Counted from the stretch's first letter, positions 9,540-20,713 are shown. The stretch is 64,000 nt of DNA from Larix kaempferi (GCA_027924585.1 BSBM01000904.1:14978501-15042500); one strand, 5' to 3'. The notes: generated by a model not told the origin, from the letters alone. Made by a program: numbers and translations.

Positions 9540-12500
9540 GGCTTAAGGGAGATTGCATACTGATTCTTTGTCATTTATAGATAAGATACTCCTGCCCAGG
9601 AGCACGGCCCTGTTTGCCTCAACGTCAGCTTGTCCATTCTGATCATGAAGGACATGGTAATAATTGATTTTACTGAATTTGGAAGCAATCATGAAGATTC
9701 TGCGCAGGATCCTAGAGAGACTAATCTTGGGAGGTAACTTCTTCAGAGTCATAGCTTGGATTATGATCCGAGAGTCTCCGAACACTGTGATCTCTGAGAT
9801 GTTATTGTCACGGGCTTGCTTTAGCCCTTGTCAGAGGGCCAGTGCTTCAGCCTTGTTATTTGTATCCATCCCTAAGCTCCAGGCAAAGGAGATAAGGATT
9901 TCGTTTTCTTTGTTGAGGAGGCCCCCCCCGCTCCAGCCTGTCCAGGGTTTCCCTTAGAGGCCCCATCAAAGAAGAGGCAGTACTCCCTTAGCGACATTCT
10001 CCATTTTTGGAACTCAGGATCGCCCATCCGTATTTCCCATTTCTCGTGAGTTGAAGGAGAGATAGCTTCAGGGGCATCTTTTAGAGTGAATTTACCCAGC
10101 CAGCTTGCCTCAAAAGGACTTAGGCTTCTTGTGTTGGAAATATTTACTCTGGATTCCGTCGCTTCCCCCAAAAAGGCCACGCATTTGGTTGCTACCCTGG
10201 AGCTGGTACTTGCCTCACCTCTAAAGATACGTCTGTTGCGCTCCAGCCAGATCTTCCAGCAAACTACTTTGGGGATCCACATCCAGATTGTCTTGAGTAG
10301 GTTTTTCTTTTGAAGCTCAAATGGGGAGTTTTTAATCCAGTTGGAGAAGAGATCAGATAAGCTTTCATAGGTGTCAAAATTGCCTTGGCTAGGAAGGAGA
10401 ACCTGCGCCCAGACCTCTTTCGAGAAGGAGCACGATAGCAGCAGATGAGTCAATGATTCTTCTTCTATGAGACACAGGGGACATCTTGTAGGCCCTTCCA
10501 TTCCACGTCTTTTTAGCGTGTCTCCTGTTAAGATGCTGTTGTGTGCTACCATCCAACAGAAAAAGTCTATTTTTGGAATGATGGGGAAGGTCCAGATGAA
10601 ATTCCACTTAGCTGGATTCGGGGGGGCGTAGTGCACATTTTGAAGAGATTTATACCCCTCTGCCGCTGTATAGCAGCCAGATCCGTGACCCCATCCTCTT
10701 TTGTCTTTGGTAGTCTCTGATTGAGGGGCTTTACCTTGAAGGAGTTGTAACAGGAGCTAAGCTTCACCTTTTAGATCCGCAGGGACCTTGCCAAGATTCC
10801 AATCTTTCCAGCTTTTGTTTCCTTCTTCCTCCCAGCTGGAGATGTCCCAAAGTGAATCTTTGTTTCTGTGCTGCAGCCAGGCTTTCAGGTTTCCAATCTC
10901 ATTAACCTTTCCTAGGGGCTGGTCTCCCACAATAGAGTCCTCCCAGAGGTTTATTTTTTTCCCGTTGCCAGGGATCCAGTAAAGGAGGCTTGAGAAGTGC
11001 TCTAGGACCTTGTTGCAGAGAGTAAAGATTGGAGATCCTTTCTTTCTTTGAGGTGGCTTATCTAGACATTTTAATCTTGAACCTGGGAAGTATTTTTTCC
11101 TTATGACTTTTTTGCTCCAAGTTTCTCGGCCTGAGACTAGATTCCAGAGAATTTTTGCCCCCATGGCTAGATTTTGTTTTGCCAGACTTCTGAATTGCAG
11201 ACCTCCTTCCTTGTAATGCTTTTGAATTTTATCCCAACCTAACAGATGAAGTCTGTGATTGTTTCCTTTACCTCCTTCCCAAAGGAATTTCCTGATTAAT
11301 CTTTCCATTTTTCCGATAATCAAAGAAGGAGCGAGGAGGATGGAATTTTGGTAGATCGGGATGCTCATCAAGACTGATTTTATGAGAACTGTCTTTCCTG
11401 CCTGGTTTAGCCAGTTTGAGCCCCAGTTTTGAATTTGGTTTTTAAATTTGTCAAGGATTGGATTCCATTGACTTTCTTTTGGATTTCCTTTAGCAATTGG
11501 AACACCCAAGTAGGTGATGGAATCCCATTCATGGACTGCTTCCATTCCTAAGATTCTAGCTATCTCGCCCAGCTCTCTGGTCGTGCAATTCCAGCCAAAA
11601 AATCTTGCTTTTTTGGAAGTTGATCTTGCTGCCTGAGCCTTGTCTGTATATATCCAGCTCGTGTTTGAATCTTCTGGCTACTTGCATACTTGCTGCTCCC
11701 AGGAGAAGTGTATCATCTGCAAACTGTGCATGATTGATCCTATTCACGTTAGCTGCCATATGGAGACTTGGGAGGACGTTCCTTTGCTGGGCTTCGATCA
11801 GTTGGAAGCTTAGGACCGAGGCTTGGATTGCGTAGAGCAGAGGAGATAGAGGGCAGCCTTGTCTAAGGCCCCGTGAGGCTTGGAAGAAATCCATGGGTCG
11901 TCCATTGACCAGGGGGGCTATCCAGGGTGAACTTATGCATCCTTGGATCCACTTTACAAAAGGGTCTGAGAAACCGAGTTTCTTCATAACCAGGTACAGG
12001 AACTCATGATTTACTCTGTCAAAGGCATTGGCTAAATCAAGTTTAATCACCATGCCTCCTTCTTTGGACTGGTGGCTGGAGTGGATGGCCTCTTGGACCA
12101 ACAAAATATTGTCCTGAATCTGTCGGCCTTTTATGAACCCTCCTTGGTTTTCCAGAATTATTCGAGGCAGCACTTTTTTGAGTCTATTTGCAATGATTTT
12201 GGTTACAATTTTGTAGCTCAGATTGCAGAGAGAGATGGGTCTGAATCTGGAGAAATGATTAGCCCCTTTTTCTTTTGGGATCAGAGTAAGAAAGGATGAA
12301 TTCGTGCTTCCCCCCAATTTATTGGTCTATTGCGTATGCCTCACCATTCTAAGCAGGTCCAGCTTTATCAAGTCCCAGTAGTTGGTATAGAATCTTGCAG
12401 TGAAACCATCCGGGTATAGAATCTTGCAGTGAAACCATCCGGGCCCGGGGCACTATCAGGTTTCATTCGAAAAAGGGCTAGTTTGAGTTCCTTCATAGAT

Positions 12501-13825
12501 ATGGGAGCAGTGAGAAGGTTGGTATCAGACTCTTGGACCAGGGTGGGGATGGTATCAAAAGGATGATCAAGGGGATTCAAAGGGTCTTCAATTGGAGCTG
12601 AAAAAAGGTCTTTGTAAGTGTTGAAAGCGGCATTTTTGATGTCATTAAAATTTTGGAGCAGGGAGCCTTGATAGTTGATCTCGGTGACAGCCTTGAAGTT
12701 CTTTCTGGCCTCTGCTTGTTTGTGGAAGTAGGAGGTGTTTTTGTCTCCACTATCTAGCCACAAGCTCCTTGATTTTTGTCTCCAATATTCTTCTTCTACC
12801 CTACAGGCTTGGTAGAAATGCTTTTGGAGTTTTGTTTCAGTAGCTTGAATCTAAGGAGTGAAGGTGGTAGATTCCAAGGAGAGTTGATGGGCTTCCAGGG
12901 CTTTTTGGGATTCAATTCTGCCAGAGGTAGGGGAGGTGATACGCTTAGCCCATGATTTAAGGTCCGTTTTCAGCCTTTTAAGCTTCTGTTCCCAAGAAAA
13001 GGAAGGGGACCCTGGGAAAGGAACTGACCAGGAGTCAGAGATGACTTGATGAAAGTCTTCTTGAAGTATCCAGAGAGGGCTGAAATGGAAAGGGATAGGG
13101 CCCAGATTAGTTTCCAAGGAGAGCTCCAAGAGGATGGGTTTGTGATCCGAGATACAGTTGGGGAGGGTCTTGGAGGAAGCTAACAGACCGAGCAGGAGGA
13201 AGTCGGAATGGATCATAAATCTGTCAAGCCTAGCCGCTATGTGACTCGGGCCCAGCCTTTTGTTAGTCCAGGTGAATTTTCCCACCGAAGGTTTGATATC
13301 AATGAGGTCCCATCCCAAGATAAGATCCTCCACCCATTCTCTGGATTGATCTCTTATTGGGGAGCCTCCTTTCTTTTCATCAGCTGAAAGAGTTACATTG
13401 AGATCTCCTGCTAGAATGATGTTATTTGGAGAGTGCAAAGAAAGAAAGGATTCCAGAGAATCCCAGCATTGAGCTTTGTCTGAGGCCATGTTTGGAACAT
13501 AGAGATTGAAGAGACTTACTTGTATTCCAGAATATATATGAAGAAGATTGGTGTAGATCCAGTGCATGCTGCAGTGGTCTTCAATAAGGTTGAATTTGGC
13601 CTCATCCCAGAAAGTGGCTATTCCTCCCGAGGCTCCTCTAGAACTGATGGATTTCCCCAATCCTTTTTTCCAGAAATTGAATGCAGCTTGATGGAGGCTA
13701 GAATCCTCCAATTTCGTCTCCTGAACTAAGAGGATGTCAGGCTTATTGATTTTTATGATGTCCTTCAGAGCTTCTTGTTTGGGTTTGGATCCTAGGCCTC
13801 TGCAGTTCCAGGAGACGTATCGCAT
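9540..13825 (-). pseudogene. LINE ORF2: endonuclease-RT-RNase H polyprotein
   Basis: This protein nicks target DNA and reverse transcribes LINE RNA. The AP-type endonuclease at 13825-12851 shows VSWNCRGL, VQETKL, LAGDLNVTLSADEK and ISDHKPILLEL. The RT spans about 12763-11450: APGPDGFTARF, FRPISLCN, GGFIKGRQIQDNILL, KLDLANAFDRVN, GLRQGCPLSPLLYAI and the active site AQFADDTLLL, then YLGVPI. A zinc-binding region (CPLCLIEEESLTHLLLSC) lies near 10500. RNase H (FDGASKGNPG, NNKAEALAL, GDSRIIIQAM, DQNGQADVEAN) lies at about 9990-9590. The catalytic residues all look intact. Breaks are a TAG at 12853-12851, a frameshift from the duplication at 12385-12442, a shift near 11600, a TAG at 10759, a shift in the G/C run near 9925 and a TGA near 9830. 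Confidence 0.92.
12385..12442. repeat. 29-bp perfect tandem duplication in the RT
   Basis: The 29-base unit beginning GTATAGAATCTTGCAGTG occurs at 12385-12413 and 12414-12442. Because 29 is not a multiple of three it shifts the frame inside the RT, which accounts for the switch between the frames on either side. Confidence 0.95.
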
Positions 13826-15202
13826 TTAAACTTTCTTAGGGGTGGGGGCCCCTTTGGAGCCCTGGCCTTGCTTTGATCTGGTGATCATTGAGTCAAGGGT
13901 TTGCTGAGCGCCTTTGTTTATGTCTTGGAGGGCTTTCTCTTCCCTGTGCTTTTTCTTTGATTTGCGGCCTAGAACTTTGGCAGGCTGATTAGGAGTAGCA
14001 TGTGAACTGCTGGTATCTGAGGCTGCTTCATCTGTGCATCCCCCTGATTCAGAATCCAGATTCGTGGGCTCATGATCCAGATATTTTGGAATCTCAGGGT
14101 AGGAGATTCTCGGGGAGTCTGGAGGTTGATTACCTATTTGGTCTTGGGGTGACTTTCCCTCGTTTTCTTCCTGGGGGATTTCTCCAGCTTTTAGAGTTTT
14201 TTCATGGTTATTCTTTGTATTATCATCCAAAACAATTATTTCTGTAACTAAGTCCTGAGAAGGGTTTACCTTGTTCGATGTGGACGCATTTTTCTGATCT
14301 GCTGCTTTTTTCCCCGATTCAGGTTCTTTGGCTTTGGTGGGTTCTTTTGACACTGGGATTTGCCCTGAGTTCGAGGTTCTTTTTTCTTGGGGCTTGGCTA
14401 CTGATTTTCTTTTCTTGACTTTTTGCCAACCCTCAGTCTCCTCCTGGGGTTGGGCTTTTGGGCAGGATCTTTGAAAGTGTCCATGCTCATGGCAGAGCTT
14501 GCATTTGAAGGGCAGCTGCTCATAGTCCAATTTTTAAAAGTGATGCCATGAATCGATGGATATCTTGAGTGCTTCTGGTAGACCTGCTTCTAGATCAACC
14601 TCCACACAGATCCGGGCGCACGAGTATTGGCCCTTTGGGTCTGCTTTGTCTATGTACCTGCCAAGGCAGTTCCCAATTTTTTCCAGCGCATCAGGGTTCC
14701 AGCAATGAGCAGGCAGGTTTGGAAGCCGTACCCAGACCGACACCTCCTTTGGAACGTTAATGCTTGGATCAAAATCCGGGGTCCATCTGTTGAGGTAGAG
14801 TCCTTGAGCTCCCATGAAGTAGGGTCCGTTTCTGAAGATTAGATCTCTATCTTCTTTTGTAATGAATTCAAAGATGTAAAAGCCTCTTCCCACTGGATAG
14901 CACGTCACACTGTGTTTCAGATGGGGCCTCCAGTTTCGTTGTATCCAGTCATCGGTAGTTCTCACTGTTGGCCACAAGCCCATAAACTGGCCTACCAGTC
15001 CTCGAATGGAGAGGGCTAGAGCAGTTTTAATGGCGTTCTCAGCTGGTAGCTCGACTTCAGGAATTTCATCCAATTTTTTTATGAATTTCGGAATCACAGT
15101 GGCCGCAGGTTTCTTTCCACTCGGGTGGATGAGCCTTCTAAAGGCCTCTGTCGCAGAGATGGGCCAGGAGGGAGGGGGAGACCCTCCCCCACGAACATCC
15201 AT
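13826..15202 (-). pseudogene. LINE ORF1: DUF4283-like and CCHC zinc knuckle
   Basis: ORF1 proteins bind LINE RNA and form the retrotransposition particle. It starts at ATG 15202 (MDVRGGGSPPPSWPISATEA). Residues roughly 45-220 form the DUF4283-type region (LVGQFMGLWPTVRTTDDWI, YFMGAQGLYLNRWTPDF, VSVWVRLPNLPAHCW). The zinc knuckle CKLCHEHGHFQRSC is at about 14500-14460, followed by a long hydrophilic tail rich in Lys, Glu, Ser and Pro. One in-frame TAA at 14536-14534, just before LDYEQLPF, is the only break; CAA to TAA is the simplest explanation. The frame ends at TAA 13828-13826, directly against the ATG of ORF2 and in the same frame. Confidence 0.9.
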
Positions 15203-15304
15203 GGCGGCTGCAAGCGATCGTCAACCCTAGAACGCAGCTATCAGAGCTTTCCTCGTCCGCCAAAACCCTCCTTCGATTCTCCCTAAAACTATAATCAAGT
15301 TCTT

Positions 15305-15455
15305 AAACCATGTTAATTGTTAGTGTCTCTATGTGTTTTGTTTTTTTTTAACTTTTTTATTTCTATTTATTTAAGTGCAATACATTTGTTTATGTTATTA
15401 TTTCTAACAATTGGTATCAAAACAAGGTTTTATGTCAGCACTTGCAAAATGGAGG
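15305..15455 (+). mobile_element. Copia LTR end, primer-binding site and gag start
   Basis: The LTR interrupted at 8710 resumes here with the target-site duplication and ends at about 15409 (TTTCTAACA). TGGTATCAAAAC at 15412-15423 resembles a primer-binding site for initiator methionine tRNA. The gag start context (CACTTGCAAAATGGA) follows at about 15440-15454, matching 59088-59130, and then homology to the Copia is lost. Confidence 0.85.
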
Positions 15456-15763
15456 ATGCGCTGTCCCTTGAAGTTATGATGAGCTGGTGCCTTGAAGAGT
15501 CACAGCTAGCGCTACTAAGCTGATACACCTGCGCTTTAGAATTTAGCTAAATGAAATCACACAGACCAGTATAAACCAAGGGCTAAAATCCATAATATTT
15601 AACAATCTTAGGCATAAAAATAAATAAGGCAATAACAAATTATACTTGTCAATATCATTGATTGATCTGGAAAAGACATGGATATAGCTCATGAAAGTAG
15701 GATGGAATCAAGGAAAAATGATGTAATAAGGGTTTCCAAAAAGGGGCATTTCCTGAACCCAAC
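15456..15763. other. Unassigned junction segment
   Basis: It lies between the broken Copia gag start and the left LTR of the gag-only array. It does not match the corresponding 0.5 kb of the other two LTR copies, so the left LTR is either truncated or belongs to a variant subfamily. TGATACACC at 15521 could be an LTR start, but nothing confirms it. Confidence 0.4.
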
Positions 15764-16698
15764 AAAATCAGTTTCAAGATCCTCAAAAGATGGATTTGAT
15801 AACCTCTTTTTGTATCTCAAATCCGAATTTGTGAGGTGGCTGGAAAATACAAAAATTTCTGGAAATATGCTGCTCATAGATTGACCTATATCTCTCAAAT
15901 AATAATATATTTTAGAAAAATGAGAGAGGTTTTTGTATATTGGTTTGTTATGAGAAAAACCCTCTCTCATTTCTTTGATATTCATTTTCATTTTCCTGAC
16001 ATCTATATTTCCAAAACATGTGTCAAACAGGGAAATTATGAGATCCAAAAATTACAGCTCAGAGATGGATTCGATTATCCCAATATGTGAAACTTGTAGA
16101 AAAAATAAGAGAGATTATTTTTCTTTGACATGTTAGTAACAAAAACCTCCGACCGTTTCTCAAAATGATCCTCCATCCGCTCAGAATCATCATTTCAAAA
16201 TGATTACTAAGCACAGTAAAAATTCCATATTTCTGAAAACGTAGCCTCATCTTGAGAGGGACTTTTGACTGCCTTCCCGAGCTCCAAATGAATATATGAA
16301 AGTACCATTGGAAAGATTAGGATGTCTGGTTGCCAATAGACTATTTGAGCGTGTAAAACGACCTCTCCACGGCTGAGAAAATTGATTTTTCCCAAGACCT
16401 GCTAACCGTTTCCAAGTTTCTGCACATTTCAGTGGCTAAAATAGCCCTGAATTTTCGTGTTTGAGCTACCGAAAGCTCTTCTTTTCGGTGGCTAATGAAC
16501 AGTTGGAATGTCCTCCTAAGCCACCGAAACCTGAGTTTTGACTTTTTTGAAGGAAAAACCAAATCAATTTTTTTTCAAACCTTATTACATATCTAAAGCT
16601 CTAAAAAATGAGCCTTAAAAAATTTAGAAATGTATTTTTCAATGACTTACTATCACCTAAAATAAACAAATTTGACTTATTTATTTAAGGAGATAACA
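15764..16698 (-). repeat. Left LTR (3' LTR in element sense), partial
   Basis: It ends on the plus strand with AAGGAGATAACA at 16698, the same terminus as the right LTR at 22167. Homology to the other LTRs begins at about 15764 (AAATCAGTTTCAAGATCC). The part equivalent to 20714-21240 is absent or replaced. It is more diverged than the other two copies. Confidence 0.8.
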
Positions 16699-17059
16699 TC
16701 TGGCTCCTACTCGGGGATGGAATCCTCCCTTTGAGGTTCCAAGAACCACATACCTGTTGCCTTTATCATTGGGCTATCGATTCATTTGGCCTTTATAATT
16801 GATCCCCTGCAAACTACTCAACAAAAACTCTACAACCTTGATCTCTGCAAATATTCACCATCTTCAATTTTTAATTGTGTCTAGTCCATTGGGCAATGGA
16901 GTCATTTAATGTCGTCACTAGATCTCTGCAATCTTTATTCAAACTCGGAACATACATTACTGAATACAAATTCACTGTTGTAAACTAACACACTGAAAGA
17001 ACCATGCTGGATGGCGAGCTTATTCTCTACCTATTCCTAACCATTTGACTTATGATTAA

Positions 17060-18040
17060 TCAAGTAAACTCATGCTTCCAATGAAGCCATATCAAAAATT
17101 GATTTGCTGAACCTGTTCTTGATCTTGACCCAAAAAATAATGGAATGCATAGCCAACAGAAAAGTGGTTTGAACAGATGATAAAGCCAACTTTCATCTGA
17201 CAAAAATACTTTAACACAAATGCTGCTCATAGATTCCAAATAGTTTGCAATAGGGTCATTAAAACTATAAATGAATACCTCTTTAAACTGTTGTTCCAAC
17301 TGACTGTATTGCAGCTGTTGATGCTTGTCTTTACTGATCTCAATACTAAATGTAAACTGCTCAACATCTTCCTCTTTATGTCTACTGTAATCCCCCTTTG
17401 TCTGCAAAACTGAAAGCTGTGGGCTGTCTTTAGTATTTGCTGCAGATCCAAAACTGTCTCCTGCTGATATGTTGATCTGCTCAACATATTCAAAGTTTTT
17501 AGAGGGAAAAATCTGATCTTCATGACAACCTAAAACAGTAGATGCATTTGGTACAAGGTCAAAAGCATCACTAAGGTTATCATAGTGTGGATCACTAATC
17601 TCTCAATCATAATGAAGAGTATCTTCTACTGTGGCAAAATCTTCATGAATGTTTGAATCTTTATTCAATAAATTGAATTCATGACAGCATTTGGGATATA
17701 GAAGATCAACTAGAAATTTGTCTTTACAAAACACATGAAAGGCAACATGAAAATATGCCAAAGAGCTAATATTGGCCATAGGAAGGGACCAGTACCGATC
17801 ACGAGCAATCCCTTCTAATGAATACCAAAACAGTTTAATCCGAACATCTTCATGTACAATTTGCAACCGATGAATGCAATCATGAAAGTCAAGCAAATGT
17901 TCAGCTAGCACTTCCCATTCTTCTCCTCGAAATATGGGAATACTACGATCCCATTCATCTCTACTAGGCACTGGATTAGGGAAACCAACAATATTTGAAA
18001 AATCGCAGAAAGCATACCTCTTTGCTAAGATTTTGTTCAT
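17060..18040 (-). pseudogene. Gypsy-type gag, copy 1
   Basis: Gag forms the particle that packages retrotransposon RNA. From MNKILAKRYAF the frame shows the plant Gypsy gag core: FRGEEWEVLAEHLLDFHDCI, HEDVRIKLFWYSLEGIARDR, LAYFHVAFHVFCKDKFLVD. It is open to a TGA at 17603 (145 codons). It then continues open in the same frame past that stop (EISDPHYDNLSDAFDLVP, and further on KGDYSRHKEEDVEQFTFSIE) to a stop at 17060, so the TGA is the only break in about 327 codons. No zinc knuckle, protease or RT follows; only about 360 bases separate it from the LTR. The last 40 or so residues may be non-coding. Confidence 0.85.
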
Positions 18041-18210
18041 GTCATACCAATGGAGTCGCCAACAGATTTCTGAGCAATGGAGTCGCCATTGAATCCGTCC
18101 TTCATGGAGTCGCCAGATAGATGATTACAACCAAGAAAATGTCTAGGCTTTGTCTATCATCAAACTTGGATCTATGTCATGTCCCAAGGAAGTTGAGCTT
18201 CAATCTCCTC

Positions 18211-18228
18211 TCTCTGACAATGGCGCCA
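18211..18228 (-). other. Primer-binding site, tRNA-Asp type (copy 1)
   Basis: The minus strand reads TGGCGCCATTGTCAGAGA, resembling the tRNA-Asp type site TGGCGCCGTTGCCGGGGA of plant Gypsy elements with four differences. It is three bases from the LTR. The same site recurs at 20693-20710. Confidence 0.75.
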
Positions 18229-18231
18229 AAA

Positions 18232-19510
18232 TGTTATCACTCCAGGAAACTCTCCTAGGTTGTATCTCGGAGATGCCTGGTAACTTAACTAATCTCAATG
18301 TTTCATTGAATGAATCAAGTCAGATGACTAATCAGAACTCACTCACTCAAGACATGCATAAACTCAACCAAATAAGCAAGGCTTCTAACTATCACTGTTC
18401 AGAGGGTTTGTAATAAAGGTGAACAAATGAAGAATTCTCACTATGCTGGCAGATTCATACATAAAGCACTTACATATGAATGGCTAATCATAACAAGCAA
18501 ATGATACTTGCAATTCAATTCATCAACACAGAGATATGATGACAACTATCTGATATTAGAAAAAAAGAATAAACATGAATAAAATATCCAAGTACAAGTA
18601 TAGAACAGAAAGAAGATGTAATTTGAACATATAATGGCAAAAGAGCTTGTATTCATTGACAATAACATGAGAAGCTTGAGTACAAAAAGTATCTAAGAGT
18701 CCCTAAAGTTGAACCCTTTACAATGACTCTTCAATGAGATTAAATAAGCTTTACAAATCAGTTTCAAGATCCTCAAAAGATGGATCTGATGACCTCTTTT
18801 CCTATCTCAAATATGAATTTGTGAGGTGGCTGGAAAATGCAGAAATTTCTGGAAATATGCTGCTCATAGATTGACCTATATCTCTCAAATAAAAACATAT
18901 TTTGGAAAACTGAGAGAGGCTTTTGTATATTTGTTTGTTATGAGAAAAAACCTCTCTCATTTCTTTGAGATTCGTTTCCATTTTCCCGAAATTTGTATTT
19001 TCAAGACATGTTTCAAACAGGGAAATTTTGAGATCCAAAAATTACGGCTCAGAGATGGATTTGATTCTCCCAATATGTGACACCTGTAGAAAACTGAGAG
19101 AGGTTATTGTTCTTTGACATGTTAGGCACAAAAACTCTGACCGTTTCTCAAAATGATCCTCCAGTCGCTCAGAATCATCATTTCAAAATGATGACTCAGC
19201 ACAGTAAAAATGCCATATTTCTGAAAACGTAGCCTCATCTTGCGGGGGACTTTTGACTGCCTTCCCGAGCTCCAAATGAAGATATGAAAGTACCATTGGA
19301 AATATTAGGATGTATAGTTGTCAATCAACTATTTGAGCGTGTAAAATGACCTCTCCATGGTTGAGAAATTGGATTTTTCACAAGACCTGCTGACCATTTC
19401 CAAGTTTCTGCGCTTTCGGTGGCTAAAATAGCCCCGAATTTTCGCGTTTTAGCTACCGAAAGCTCTGATTTCGGTGGCTAATGAATAGTTGGAATGTTCG
19501 CCTACGCCAC
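18232..19510 (-). repeat. Middle LTR, truncated by the RING insertion
   Basis: It begins on the plus strand with TGTTATCACTCCAGG at 18232, three bases from the primer-binding site, and runs nearly identical to 20714-21985. It stops at about 19510, where the RING-H2 segment starts. About 180 bases of its element-sense 5' end are lost. Confidence 0.88.
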
Positions 19511-20045
19511 ATTCCAACGGATTGATTAGGGCTGCGGCAACGCTGAGTGCGCGGTGTGCCTCGAGGCTTTCCAGGGCGGGGAGCAGTGCCGCGTGATTCC
19601 GGTATGTAGCCACGCGTTCCATGTGGAGTGCGCGGATGCGTGGCTCTCAAAGCGCTCCATCTCTCCCATTTGCAGGAGGAGCGCTCGCGAGAACGAGGAA
19701 GAGAAGGATGTTATTGTTAATGGCGACGCTGCGGGGGTCTTGCAGGAAGAAGAGGGGCGTGACGAAGAATCGGGGCGTAGTCGCCCTCCTGCTCCGGCTG
19801 AGAGTACTGTCGTGATCGATATGTCGATTGCCTAAACATTGAATACAGAGGTTAATGTGGCCACGGTCGGTTTCTGTATTTAATGGAGTTTCAATGCGAG
19901 TTATTTTAACATAACCCGATTAATCATTATGTATGTAGTAGTTAAAATTGCAGCGTGACGATTTTAGGACTGGATCTTCAATCTGTTGAAAGCAAATTTG
20001 GTATATTGAGTGATCATTTTTTTGCTCATCTGTACCAAAAAAAAA
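19511..20045 (+). pseudogene. ATL-like RING-H2 retrocopy inside the array
   Basis: RING-H2 proteins of the ATL kind are plant E3 ubiquitin ligases. The frame 19530-19835 encodes GCGNAECAVCLEAF, then a RING core with VCSHAFHVECADAWL and SISPICRR, then an acidic tail ending at TAA 19835. Ligands 1-6 and 8 of the C-x2-C...C-x-H-x2-H-x2-C...C-x2-C pattern are present, but ligand 7 is Ser where CPxC is expected. The N-terminal membrane segment typical of ATLs is absent and a TAG lies just upstream. A 200-base 3' untranslated-like tract follows and ends in nine A residues at 20037-20045, which suggests an mRNA origin. GC content is far above that of the neighbours. It lies antisense to the retrotransposon. 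Confidence 0.7.
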
Positions 20046-20084
20046 TCTAGGCTAACAGAACCAGTACCCATCACGAGCAATCCC

Positions 20085-20522
20085 TCAATCATAATGAAGA
20101 GTATCTTCTACTGTGGCAAAATCTTCATGAATGTTTGAATCTTTATTCAATAAATTGAATTCATGACAGCATTTGGGATACAGAAGATCAACTAGAAATT
20201 TGTCTTTACAAAACACATGAAAGGCAACATGAAAATATGCCAAAGAGCTAATATTGGCCATAGGAAGGAACCAGTACCGATCACGAGCAATCCCTTCTAA
20301 TGAATACCAAAACAGTTTAATCCGAACATCTTCATGTACAATTTGCAACCGATGAATGCAATCATGAAAGTCAAGCAAATGTTCAGCTAGCACTTCCCAT
20401 TCTTCTCCTCGAAATATGGGAATACTACGATCCCATTCATCTCTACTAGGCACTGGATTAGGGAAACCAACAATATTTGAAAAATCGCAGAAAGCATACC
20501 TCTTTGCTAAGATTTTGTTCAT
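20085..20522 (-). pseudogene. Gypsy-type gag, copy 2, truncated
   Basis: Identical to gag copy 1 over 145 codons except Ser to Phe in the motif RDRYWFLPMA, including the same terminal TGA. After the stop the element sequence is lost: 20060-20084 is a displaced 25-base piece of the gag's own middle (matching 20270-20294 with one change), followed by the antisense RING segment. The shared TGA shows both copies derive from one template that already had the stop, so it is either the natural gag end or an old mutation of the family. Confidence 0.85.
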
Positions 20523-20692
20523 GTCATACCAATGGAGTCGCCAACAGATTTTTGAGCAATGGAGTCGCCATTGAATCCGTCCTTCATGGAGTCGCCAGAT
20601 AGCTGATTACAACCAAGAAAATGTCTAGGATTTGTCTATCATCAAAGTTGGATCTATGTCATGTCCCAAGGAAGTTGAGCTTCAATCTCCTC

Positions 20693-20710
20693 TCTCTGAC
20701 AATGGCGCCA
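20693..20710 (-). other. Primer-binding site, tRNA-Asp type (copy 2)
   Basis: Same string and same three-base spacing to the LTR as the copy at 18211-18228, confirming the orientation of the second unit. Confidence 0.75.
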
Positions 20711-20713
20711 AAA

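Larger units (their letters stand above)
8711..15304 (-). mobile_element. Nearly full-length LINE (non-LTR retrotransposon)
   Basis: A 6.6 kb minus-strand element bounded by a 16-base target-site duplication and ending at its 3' side in a short poly(A) (poly(T) at 8710-8718). In its own direction it holds ORF1 (DUF4283-like region and CCHC zinc knuckle, 15202-13826), ORF2 (AP endonuclease, reverse transcriptase, zf-RVT, RNase H, 13825 to about 9540) and a small extra frame (9281-8943) before the 3' untranslated region. The domain order is that of plant L1-type LINEs with RNase H. It is more GC-rich than its surroundings. A few stops, one 29-base duplication and single-base shifts disable it, so it is comparatively young. 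It landed in a Copia LTR. Confidence 0.93.

Noticed and set aside
8738-9574. 278-codon minus-strand frame across the LINE 3' region
   Set aside because: It lies in a different frame from both RNase H and the small 3' ORF, is Ser/Arg-rich without motifs, and runs through the untranslated region; treated as a chance frame.
13520-14247. Plus-strand frames inside the LINE
   Set aside because: Shadows of the minus-strand ORF1 and endonuclease coding regions.
15836-16562. Several 60-120-codon frames on both strands, also near 18802-19080
   Set aside because: All lie within LTR sequence, overlap one another and have no recognisable domain.
18150-18413. 87-codon plus-strand frame, repeated at 20632-20895
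   Set aside because: It is antisense to the primer-binding site and LTR of the gag-only element and is duplicated only because the LTR is.
19453-19650. Minus-strand Arg/Pro-rich 65-codon frame
   Set aside because: Antisense of the GC-rich RING segment continuing into the LTR; it has no independent support.
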